Shown: piece by piece, positions 54,863-62,546 of the stretch
Position numbering within the stretch: position 1 is the first letter of the stretch
Layout of the letters: each line of letters begins with the position of its first letter
Source: Streptomyces cacaoi
Lineage (GTDB): Bacteria; Actinomycetota; Actinomycetes; Streptomycetales; Streptomycetaceae
Length of the DNA: 64,000 nt
Reading direction: 5' to 3'
NCBI RefSeq assembly: GCF_006539165.1
Contig: NZ_BJMM01000003.1
Span: 186,001-250,000, forward strand
Translations under genes and position numbers: made by a program
The notes under the pieces: model-generated
Seen by the model: the letters and a program-made list of their open reading frames with translations, nothing else
Databases searched by the model: none
Told to the model about the DNA's origin: nothing

Positions 54863-56035
54863 TCAGGAGCGCAGGGCGGTTCGGGGACGCAGTGTGTAGT
54901 TCCACTGCGCCAGCCCCACCGGGACCGGCGTGGTCGTGGCGGGGCGGACGCGGGTGGTGCCGGACGTCGGGCCGACGGTGCTGATCAGCACCTGCTCACC
55001 GGTCGTGGGGAGCCCGCCCCGCTGGATGACGACCCGGGAGGTGAGGCGGTGTTCGGTGTTCCGCCAGCGCAGGGTCGCGGGAGGGAGGTGGCAGACGGTC
55101 ACCTCGGTGCCGGACGCGGTGGCGAAATCCGCCAGCGTCCGCCGCAGCGCCTCGGGCCGCGTGGTGGTCGGCCCGGCCTCCAGGGCGACGAGCAGCCGCC
55201 CGGACCGGGTGCGCAGGGCGCTGCCCTCCTGGGCCCACCACTGCCGGAGCGCGTTGGCGATCAGGGTGGCGGTCCCGTCGTCGTCGAAGGGGACCGCGGC
55301 GCGGGCGGCGCTCTGCCCGGGCGACCGCTGCCCCGCGCGGGTGGGCGAAGGCGAGCCGTTCTCCGTGCCGGACGCTGACCGGACGGGCGGGGCGGTGTGG
55401 TCCCGGCCGCACTCCGCGCACACGCCCGGCCGTCGCGGGCCCGGCGCCGCGGCGGGCTCCGTGCGCACGCGGAGCGCGGGCTCGCTCGCCTCGGTGAACT
55501 CCCGCAGGCGCGCGGCACCGTGGCGCAGCCGGGTGAGCCGGTGCAGCCTGCTGCCCCGGAGGGAGGCGTGGGCCGACGGCTGGAGGGTGAAGCCCTCCGC
55601 CTTGAGCAGGGCGGCGACGGTGTCCGGCCCCACCGGGTGGCCGCGCCGGGTCAGCGCCTCGGCGAGTTCGCGTACGGACAGCAGCGTCCACTCGATCGGT
55701 GAGCGGTCCCCGGGGGCCGGCCCGGCGGACCGCACCAGGGAGAGCAGGGTGGGCAGCAGCGCCGGGTCGCGCTCGGTGAGCGGTTTGGGTCCCGCGCCCG
55801 GGCGGCGGATCTGCCCGGCCGGCAGGGCGTTCCGGCTCGCCAGCTCCCGCACGCCGCGGGAGACGGTGGATTCGGCGACCCGCGCGGCCTGGGCGACCGC
55901 GCGGATGCCGCCGTGCCCCAGTCCCTCGGCGACGGCGCCCAGCGCGAGACGCCGCTGGCGTTCGTCCAGGCCGGGTAACAAGCTGGGTAAGAGGCGCAGG
56001 AGTTCATTGGTGAGTGGTGCGTCGGTCCCCGTCAT
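54863..56035 (-). CDS. ISAzo13 transposase-derived protein with lost catalytic acids
   Basis: 390 aa from ATG 56035. The frame of an ISAzo13-type transposase is evident: N-terminal HTH (GIRAVAQAARVAESTVSRGV), IEWTLLSVRELAEALTRRG, VAALLKAEGFTLQPSAH, TVCHLPPATLRWRNTEHRL and the C-terminal QWNYTLRPR. In active relatives a VDTKKKE block and a TADAGGSN block carry catalytic Asp residues. Here these regions read ALRVRTEP and LVALEAGP. Only the Glu of TEHRL remains. A 70-residue Pro/Arg-rich insert with CAECGRDH replaces the middle. The frame is intact, without terminal repeats seen, which argues for a domesticated DNA-binding protein rather than a live element. Confidence 0.8.
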   Translation of the reverse strand: MTGTDAPLTNELLRLLPSLLPGLDERQRRLALGAVAEGLGHGGIRAVAQAARVAESTVSRGVRELASRNALPAGQIRRPGAGPKPLTERDPALLPTLLSLVRSAGPAPGDRSPIEWTLLSVRELAEALTRRGHPVGPDTVAALLKAEGFTLQPSAHASLRGSRLHRLTRLRHGAARLREFTEASEPALRVRTEPAAAPGPRRPGVCAECGRDHTAPPVRSASGTENGSPSPTRAGQRSPGQSAARAAVPFDDDGTATLIANALRQWWAQEGSALRTRSGRLLVALEAGPTTTRPEALRRTLADFATASGTEVTVCHLPPATLRWRNTEHRLTSRVVIQRGGLPTTGEQVLISTVGPTSGTTRVRPATTTPVPVGLAQWNYTLRPRTALRS

Positions 56036-56181
56036 ATCAGGGAACGTATAGCAAGCCCGAAGTGCACAAAAGGTGCCGGACGGAGAACCGAATCCTCCGA
56101 ATAAGGGTGATCGGGCTTTCCTTGATTACGTGGCGCGGGCCGCTCCCGTGTCCGTCGGCGGAAAGTGCCGTTCCGGTGCCG

Positions 56182-56943
56182 TCACTTCGCGCGGTCGACG
56201 CGGACACTCCCGTTGCGGCTGAGGACATCGAGACTGCGTTCGGCACCGGAGGTGTTGCGCACCGAGGAATTCGCCTGTCCGTTCTCCGCCTTGACGCGGG
56301 TGCGGTACGGCTCGTCGCCCGCGGGTAGGGTGACGTTGAGATTGCCGTTGGTCGTGGTCGCCTTCACCTTCCTCGGCGCCTTGTCGAAAACGACCTTCAG
56401 CCGACCGTTCCTGGTGTCGGCGGAAAAAGAGCCCGCGTTGATTCCGATGGCTTCCGTGTTTCCGTCGCGCACGTGCAGCCGGACCGTCCCCGAAGCCTTC
56501 TCCACCCGCACGGTGGCGTTGGAGGACGTGATGTCCTGGGACTGCGGCAGGCCGACGGAGGAGATCGCCCCGTTGGTGCTGCGCAGCTCCACGGGGAGGT
56601 TCTCGGGAACCGTGATCGTGTAGCGCGCCGCGCAGCTCACCGATACGCCGTTGCACTCCGTGCGCAGCCGCAGCGTCGAACCCGCCAGCTCCCACGTCGC
56701 GTTGCCGTCCTCGCCGGCCTTGCCCTTCAGCGTGCGTACGGCCCGCACCGTCCTGCCGCTGTCTCCGGCGCGCAGGCGCACATCGGAGTTGCCGGCGCTG
56801 ATCGTGAGTTTCTCGCCGGAGTAGGTGAACGACTTGTTCTCCTTCTTCTCCGATCCCATGCCGGGGCCCTCGCAGGCGACCACGGAAAAGCAGAGCAGCG
56901 TGACGCCCAGCGCCCCGGCCAACGTATGAGCCCGCTCCGGCAT
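56182..56943 (-). CDS. DUF4097 lipoprotein
   Basis: 253 aa from ATG 56943, with GGGAGG upstream. A lipoprotein signal peptide ends in the lipobox FSVVACEG, with the lipidated Cys at about residue 23. The mature part is a repeated beta-strand domain of the DUF4097 type: KSFTYSGEKLTISAGNSDVRL, ITVPENLPVELRSTNGAI, LHVRDGNTEAIGINAGSFSA, ATTTNGNLNVTLP and LSRNGSVRVD. Outer-face location is expected. It is divergent from the ABC transporter genes. Role unknown; a part in envelope sensing or exporter function is conjecture. Confidence 0.87.
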   Translation of the reverse strand: MPERAHTLAGALGVTLLCFSVVACEGPGMGSEKKENKSFTYSGEKLTISAGNSDVRLRAGDSGRTVRAVRTLKGKAGEDGNATWELAGSTLRLRTECNGVSVSCAARYTITVPENLPVELRSTNGAISSVGLPQSQDITSSNATVRVEKASGTVRLHVRDGNTEAIGINAGSFSADTRNGRLKVVFDKAPRKVKATTTNGNLNVTLPAGDEPYRTRVKAENGQANSSVRNTSGAERSLDVLSRNGSVRVDRAK

Positions 56944-57330
56944 GTGCCCTACCTCCCGTTGAGGGTGACCGTCCGCTTTTCCGGTACGCACGCACACCGG
57001 AACGCTTTCATGCCGTACGCCTCCGCCTGCGCGCTCTGCGCGGCTTCACGCGTGCATTCTGCGAACGCCGGCGATCTGCGCATACGGCGAAGCGGCGGTG
57101 ATCCGGCTGCTGCCGTGTGACTGTAGGCAGGGCGTGATGAGCATTTCAAGGCGCCGCATGAGGTGGGGAGTTGGCTCGACCTCCGGCCCTCGCGCGGGTG
57201 GAGTTTTCTCTACCCGAGGTCGGCATTCAAGGCCAGTGCGGCGTTCTCACGCCCGTTGCTTTACTGCGTTGCACCGGGGCGAGTGGCCCCGGCGCACCGG
57301 AGAGTGCGACCAGTCCGAGGGGGAGATCTC
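56944..57330. other. Divergent promoter region, no gene seen
   Basis: 387 bp between the lipoprotein and ABC transporter genes. It contains lower-GC patches likely to be promoters but no supported gene. Confidence 0.5.
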
Positions 57331-58071
57331 GTGCCCGGAGCCGCCATCGACCAAGCCGTCACCTTGCGCGGGGTCGGCCGACTCTACGGCCGCGGGGACG
57401 GCCAGGTCACCGCCCTGCGCGATGTCCACTGCGCGTTCGCCCGCGGCACCTGCACCGCGGTGATGGGCCCCTCGGGCTCCGGCAAGAGCACCCTCCTCCA
57501 GTGCGCCGCCGGGCTCGACCGGTCCACCGCCGGGCAGGTGCTCATCGGGGACACCGACATCGGCGCGCTCAGCGAGGCGGAGCTGACCCGGTTGCGGCGG
57601 GAGCGGATCGGCTTCGTCTTCCAGTCCTTCAACCTCATGCCGTCGCTCAACGCCCGCAAGAACGTGGCGCTCCCCATGCGGCTGGCCGGCCGGCGCCCGA
57701 GCCGCGCCCAGGTGGACGAGGTGCTGCACCGGGTGGGCCTCGGCGACCGCGGCAGGCACCGGCCCGCCGAGATGTCCGGCGGCCAGCAGCAGCGGGTCGC
57801 CATCGCGCGCGCCCTGATCAGTCAGCCGGATGTGCTCTTCGCCGACGAGCCGACGGGCGCCCTCGACACCAACACCAGCCGGGAGGTGCTGACGCTGCTG
57901 CGCACCCTGGTCGACACCGCCGGACAGACCGTGGTGATGGTCACCCACGACCCGGTGGCCGCCGCCTGGGCCGACCGCGTCGTCTTCCTCCGGGACGGCG
58001 CGGTGTACGGGGAGCTGGCCTCCCCGTCCGTCGAGGCCGTCACCGAGCAGATGGCACGGCTGGGTGGCTGA
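57331..58071 (+). CDS. ABC transporter ATP-binding subunit, MacB/LolD type
   Basis: 246 aa from GTG 57331, with GAGGGGGAG upstream. Walker A GPSGSGKST, Q-loop in FVFQSFNLMPSLNARKNV, signature SGGQQQR, Walker B VLFADEPTGALD and the His switch VMVTHDP. This group pairs with FtsX-like permeases to move lipoproteins, peptides or lantibiotics out of the membrane. The permease gene starts three bases after its stop, so the two form one unit. Confidence 0.96.
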   Translation: MPGAAIDQAVTLRGVGRLYGRGDGQVTALRDVHCAFARGTCTAVMGPSGSGKSTLLQCAAGLDRSTAGQVLIGDTDIGALSEAELTRLRRERIGFVFQSFNLMPSLNARKNVALPMRLAGRRPSRAQVDEVLHRVGLGDRGRHRPAEMSGGQQQRVAIARALISQPDVLFADEPTGALDTNTSREVLTLLRTLVDTAGQTVVMVTHDPVAAAWADRVVFLRDGAVYGELASPSVEAVTEQMARLGG

Positions 58072-58074
58072 ACC

Positions 58075-60726
58075 ATGCTGACGATCGCCGCCCAGACCCT
58101 GCGCACCAGATTCACCCTGTTCATCGGCACGTTCATCGCCCTGTCCCTCGGCGTCGCACTGATCGCCGGCACCGGGCAGGTGCTGGACGCCACCCGCCGG
58201 CAGTCCGGCTCCCAGGGCCCCGGACGGTACGACGCGGCCGATGTCGTGGTCCGCGCGCCGCAGTCCTACTCCGTCCGGTTCGGCAGCGGGGACGGCGCCT
58301 ACGACGAGACGCGCACCGGCACCCGGACGCACCGCCTCGCCGACGCCGAGGAGACCGCCCGCAGGATCGCGGCCGTGGACGGCGTCGACCGGACCGTCGT
58401 CGACCGGTCCGTCCCCGCCCGACTGCTCGACGAGGACGGCGAGGGCGCCGGCGAGAGCGTGGCACGCGGCTGGTCCGGCGCCTCGCTGGCCCCCTTCCGG
58501 ATCGGCGAGGGGAACGCGCCCCGCACCTCCCGCGAGGTCGTGCTGGCCCCCGCGCCCGGCGCCGAGCCGACGGCCCGTACCGGCGACCGGCTGACGCTGG
58601 TCACCCCCGAGGGCCGCACACGGGTACGGGTGGCCGGCGTCGCCCGGCGCTCCGGGCCCGCCGACCCCGAGGGCCCGGAGACCGTCTTCCTCACCGACGC
58701 CGCACTGCGGCAGCACAGCCCGGACCCCTCACGGGCCGACGCCGTCGCCGTGGTCGCCGAGCCCGGCGTCGCCGCCGGGGCCCTCGCCGGACGCGTCCGC
58801 GCCGCACTGCCCGAATCCCCGCTCACGGTGCGGACCGGAGCGGGCAAGGAGAGCGGCACCGAGGGCGCCCACCGTGCCGCGGCGCTCGACGAAGTGGCCA
58901 CGCTGCTCGCCGTGATGGCGCTGATCGGCTGCTTCGTGTCCGTCTTCGTCGTCTCCGGAACCTTCGCCTTCTCCATCGCGCAGCGCCGCCGCGAACTCGC
59001 GCTGCTGCGCACCGTCGGCGCCACGCCCGCCCAGGTGACCCGGATGGTGACGGCCGAGGCGGCGCTCCTCGGGCTGGCCGCCTCCGCCGTGGGCTGCTTC
59101 CTCGGCGTCCACGGCAGCGGAGCCCTCACCGCGGTCCTCCGGCACTACGGGATGGCCCCGGCCGACATGGCGGTGCCGGTGTCGGTCCCGGTCCTGGTGA
59201 TCAGCTTCGTGCTGGGCCTCGCCGTCGCCCTCGCGGGCGTGTTCGCCGCCTCGCGCCGTGCGGCACGGGTCCGCCCGGCGGAGACCCTGCGCGAATCCGA
59301 CGTGGAGACGAAGGTGATGACGCGCGGCCGGTGGATCACCGGCGGCATCTTCCTGGCGCTCGCCCTCCTCCTGCTCGTCCTGCTGCCCGGCGCGGGCGGC
59401 GACGGAGCCGTCGTCATCTCCCTCGTGCTGACCGAGATCCTGGTCGTCGCCATGGTGGCCTTCGCCCCGCTGCTGGTCCCGCCGCTGGTACGGGCCGCCG
59501 CCTGGCCGCTGGCCGCGCTGACCCGGTTCACCGGCACCCTGGCCGCCGACAGCGCACGGGCCGCCGTCCGCAGGACCGCCTCCTGCGCGGCGCCGATCCT
59601 GGTCACCGTCGCCGTCTCCGGATCGCTGGTCAGCATGAGCAACGCCACCTCGGCCACCTCCGTCGACGACGAACGGACCCATCTGCGCGCCGGCGCCGTC
59701 GTCGAGTCCTCCGGCGGGCCCGGCATCCCCGTCGACGGCGTACGGGAGCTGTCCGGCCTGCCCGGAGTGCGCAGCGCCGCCGCCGTCGGGGTGACCGACG
59801 GCCAACTGGTCGGCTTCAACGCCCTGATCCCCGGCGACATCGGCGCCGTCGACCCGGGCGCACTCGACGACAGCTTCCGGCTGAGGACGGCGGAAGGCAG
59901 CCTGTCCGCGCTGCGGGGCGACGCGGTCGCGGTCAGCCGCACCCTCTCCGACCAGGCGGGGTGGAAGGCCGGGGACGACGTGACGCTGCGCCTGTCCGAC
60001 ACCACGCGGCTGAAGCTGAAGGTGGCGGCGGTGCTGGACTCCTCGGCCGGGCTGCCCGGGGTGCTGCTGCCCCGCGAGACCCTGCACCGCGCCGACCCCG
60101 GGATCGGCGCCGGGCGGGTCTACCTCGCACTGGCCGACGGCGCGAGCCCCGACGACGTCGCGCACAGGGCCGACGCCGTGGCACGCGAGTACGGCGGCGG
60201 GGCGCTCAGCCGCGACGCCTGGCTGGACGACAGCGCCCGGAGCGCCGAACAGGAGGGCCGCGTCCTGGTCCTCGTCCTGCTGGGCCTGGCCCTGATCTAC
60301 ACGGGCATCGCCATCGCCAACACCCTGGTGATGGCCGCCGAACAGCGCGCCGCCGGGGTGCTGCTGCTCCGCCGGCTGGGCGCCACCGGCGGCCAGGTCG
60401 TGCGCAGCGTCCTGTGGGAGACGCTGACGGTCGTCGCGGTCGGCGGCGTCCTGGGCCTCGCCGCCGCCGGCGTCACCGTGCTCGGCATGGGGCGCGCCCT
60501 CACCGACGCGGGCGGGGGAGCCTCCTTCCCCGTGCCGTGGGCCGAGATGGGCGGTGTGCTGGGCGGCTGCCTGCTGGTGGCGGTCACCGCCTCGCTCGTC
60601 CCCACGGTGCTCCAGCTCCGTGCCACCCGGACGCCCCGGTCCACGGCGCCCCCGTCGCCGCAGACCGGACCGGGGCAGCCGGCGGCTCCCCGGGCGGTGG
60701 AGCCGCCGGTGCACAGCCGCTCCTGA
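58075..60726 (+). CDS. FtsX-like ABC permease
   Basis: 883 aa from ATG 58075. An N-terminal helix (RTRFTLFIGTFIALSLGVALIAGTG) precedes a large extracellular domain of about 220 residues. The first FtsX block of three helices (around 280-405) has RRRELALLRTVGATPAQVTRM. A middle helix pair, a second extracellular domain and a second FtsX block (QRAAGVLLLRRLGATGGQV) follow. The double FtsX layout is typical of actinobacterial peptide exporters and resistance transporters. With the preceding ATPase it is the probable exporter or self-resistance pump for the peptide cluster. Confidence 0.95.
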   Translation: MLTIAAQTLRTRFTLFIGTFIALSLGVALIAGTGQVLDATRRQSGSQGPGRYDAADVVVRAPQSYSVRFGSGDGAYDETRTGTRTHRLADAEETARRIAAVDGVDRTVVDRSVPARLLDEDGEGAGESVARGWSGASLAPFRIGEGNAPRTSREVVLAPAPGAEPTARTGDRLTLVTPEGRTRVRVAGVARRSGPADPEGPETVFLTDAALRQHSPDPSRADAVAVVAEPGVAAGALAGRVRAALPESPLTVRTGAGKESGTEGAHRAAALDEVATLLAVMALIGCFVSVFVVSGTFAFSIAQRRRELALLRTVGATPAQVTRMVTAEAALLGLAASAVGCFLGVHGSGALTAVLRHYGMAPADMAVPVSVPVLVISFVLGLAVALAGVFAASRRAARVRPAETLRESDVETKVMTRGRWITGGIFLALALLLLVLLPGAGGDGAVVISLVLTEILVVAMVAFAPLLVPPLVRAAAWPLAALTRFTGTLAADSARAAVRRTASCAAPILVTVAVSGSLVSMSNATSATSVDDERTHLRAGAVVESSGGPGIPVDGVRELSGLPGVRSAAAVGVTDGQLVGFNALIPGDIGAVDPGALDDSFRLRTAEGSLSALRGDAVAVSRTLSDQAGWKAGDDVTLRLSDTTRLKLKVAAVLDSSAGLPGVLLPRETLHRADPGIGAGRVYLALADGASPDDVAHRADAVAREYGGGALSRDAWLDDSARSAEQEGRVLVLVLLGLALIYTGIAIANTLVMAAEQRAAGVLLLRRLGATGGQVVRSVLWETLTVVAVGGVLGLAAAGVTVLGMGRALTDAGGGASFPVPWAEMGGVLGGCLLVAVTASLVPTVLQLRATRTPRSTAPPSPQTGPGQPAAPRAVEPPVHSRS

Positions 60727-60747
60727 GCGCCGGCCCCCTGCCGGCGC
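60727..60747 (+). terminator. Hairpin after the permease gene
   Basis: 8-bp perfect arms (GCGCCGGC and complement) with a 5-nt loop, starting directly after the stop codon. Confidence 0.6.
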
Positions 60748-61037
60748 CGGAGACGGCGCGGCCCGGTCCCGGTCCCTCGGTGGGCCGGGGCCGGGCCGGG
60801 GGCGTGGCGGCGGACCGGGGAACGCCGGACGCGCACTTTAGGCGTCAGCTTCCGAAGGTGGCGCGCGCCCGCGCCCTCGGCGAGGGTGGGCCGGCGTCGC
60901 GCCGCAGGGGACGCGGCGGCCGGTCACGGCCCGCTCCCCGTCACGGAGTGTCTCCGTGCGGCGTGCCCGTTTCCGCCGGGAGCCGCACGGGTGGTGAGCG
61001 CCGCCACGGTCTCCCGTCCGCGCCATAGGGGGACTTG
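60748..61037. other. Upstream region of the PBP-type thioesterase gene
   Basis: About 290 bp with no supported gene; it presumably holds a promoter. Confidence 0.4.
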
Positions 61038-62366
61038 GTGAACGTGGACGCGCTCTCGCAACGGCTGCCGGAACTCGCCCGGAAACACGGCGTACCGGGC
61101 GGACAGTTCGCACTGCGCCATGAAGGCGCCACGCGCACCGTGGTGTTCGGCGAGGAGGAGGCCGGCACCGGACGGCCCGTACGGGAGGACAGCAGATTCC
61201 CCACCGGGTCGGTCACCAAGGCGTTCACCGCCGCGCTGGCCATGGTGCTGGTGGACGAGGGCGATCTCGATCTGGACCGGCCGCTCGCCGACGAGCTGCC
61301 CGGACTGCGGGTGCCCGACGCCGCGTTCGGCGAGAAGCAGACGCTGCGGCAGCTCCTCTCGCACAACAGCGGTCTGCCGCCCGGCCGGGACAGCGACGAC
61401 CTGGCGCACACCACAGGGCGCCGCTACCTCGCCGACTGCGCCCGGATGCGCCCCATCCCGGTGTGCGGCACCTCGTTCTCCTACTCCAACATCGGCTACT
61501 GCGTCACCGGATTCCTGATCGAGCACGCCGCACGGATGGACTGGTGGGAGGCGCTGGAGACGATCCTGCTGGCTCCGCTCGGCATCGAGGCGGCCTCCGT
61601 CACGGGGCACACCACCCGGCCGTACGTTCCCGGCCACGCCGCACGCGCCGCACAGGGCGCGGCACTTCCCGTACGCCAGACCCTTCCCCGGGTGGAGTCG
61701 GCGGCGGGCGCCCTCGCACTGAGCGCCGCCGATCTGCTCGCCTTCGGCCTGCTGCACACCGAGGAAGCCCGGGGTGTCCCGGGGCTGGTGGAGCCCGGCG
61801 CCCTGGCCCCGATGCGCAGGCCGGTGCCGGGGGCCGAGCCGTTCGGCCTCGCCGACGGGTGGGGGCTGGGGCTCTCCTGCTACCTCGCCGGGGACGGCAG
61901 CCGCCGGGTGGGGCACGACGGCACCTCCGACGGCACCTCCTGCCATCTGCGGGCCGACCCGGTGACGGGCACCGTCGCGGCGCTGACCACCAACGCCGAC
62001 ACGGGCATGGCGCTGTGGGAGGAGCTGACCGCCGAACTCGCCGCCGGCGGGCTCGACCTGGCGGGCTACTCGTACTCGGGCACCGGACGCGGACAGCGCC
62101 CCGAGGTGCCCGCTCCGCCGGAGTGCGCGGGCCGCTACGAGAACGGCGACACCGCCTACACGATCGACCTGGCCGCCGACGGAGGCGCGGTGCTGCGGGT
62201 GGGAGGAGAGCCGTTCGCCCGCCTCACCGTCCGCGACGACCTCACCTTCACGATGCGCGAGACGGCCGCCAACCGACTCGCCTACCTGGGGCGGTTCCTC
62301 CGCGCCCCCGGGACCGGCCGCCTGGAGCAGATCCAGGTGACCGGGCGGCGCGCACAGCGCGTCTGA
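61038..62366 (+). CDS. Serine hydrolase of the penicillin-binding-protein fold, SurE-like PBP-type thioesterase candidate
   Basis: 442 aa from GTG 61038, with AGGGGGA upstream. Beta-lactamase/PBP fold: S58-x-x-K61 in PTGSVTKAF, Y149 in SFSYSNIGY, and H293 in VGHDGTSDG. In the standalone peptide cyclase SurE the corresponding residues are, as I recall, S63, K66, Y154 and H305, with a similar total length. A C-terminal lipocalin-like domain (residues ~355-435: CAGRYENGDTAYTIDL, TFTMRETAANRLAYLGRF) matches that group. No signal peptide, so it acts inside the cell. Its place directly before an NRPS supports release and head-to-tail cyclisation of the peptide. A D-amino-acid esterase or beta-lactamase is the alternative. 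Confidence 0.83.
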   Translation: MNVDALSQRLPELARKHGVPGGQFALRHEGATRTVVFGEEEAGTGRPVREDSRFPTGSVTKAFTAALAMVLVDEGDLDLDRPLADELPGLRVPDAAFGEKQTLRQLLSHNSGLPPGRDSDDLAHTTGRRYLADCARMRPIPVCGTSFSYSNIGYCVTGFLIEHAARMDWWEALETILLAPLGIEAASVTGHTTRPYVPGHAARAAQGAALPVRQTLPRVESAAGALALSAADLLAFGLLHTEEARGVPGLVEPGALAPMRRPVPGAEPFGLADGWGLGLSCYLAGDGSRRVGHDGTSDGTSCHLRADPVTGTVAALTTNADTGMALWEELTAELAAGGLDLAGYSYSGTGRGQRPEVPAPPECAGRYENGDTAYTIDLAADGGAVLRVGGEPFARLTVRDDLTFTMRETAANRLAYLGRFLRAPGTGRLEQIQVTGRRAQRV

Positions 62367-62371
62367 CGGTC

Positions 62372-62412
62372 TCCGCGGCCGCCCGCCCTTCCGTGCCAAG
62401 GGCGGCCGCGGA
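62372..62412 (+). terminator. Strong hairpin between thioesterase and NRPS genes
   Basis: Perfect 13-bp arms TCCGCGGCCGCCC (62372-62384) and complement (62400-62412) with a 15-nt loop, six bases after the thioesterase stop. Confidence 0.75.
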
Positions 62413-62546
62413 CAGCGCCCGGGCCCGCGCCCGGCCCCGGGCCGCGTGCCGCCACCCGGCGGCGGACACCGCGTCCGCCCGCCGGACACCTCTCGTCGCG
62501 ACGGGCGGGGGAGCAGCGAACCATCCGGAAGAGGGGGCAGGAAGAC

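Noticed and set aside
57171..61028. A 1285-codon rightward frame over the ABC transporter genes
   Set aside because: An out-of-frame shadow of the ATPase and permease genes, dominated by Arg/Pro/Gly; the real genes carry all ABC and FtsX motifs in other frames.
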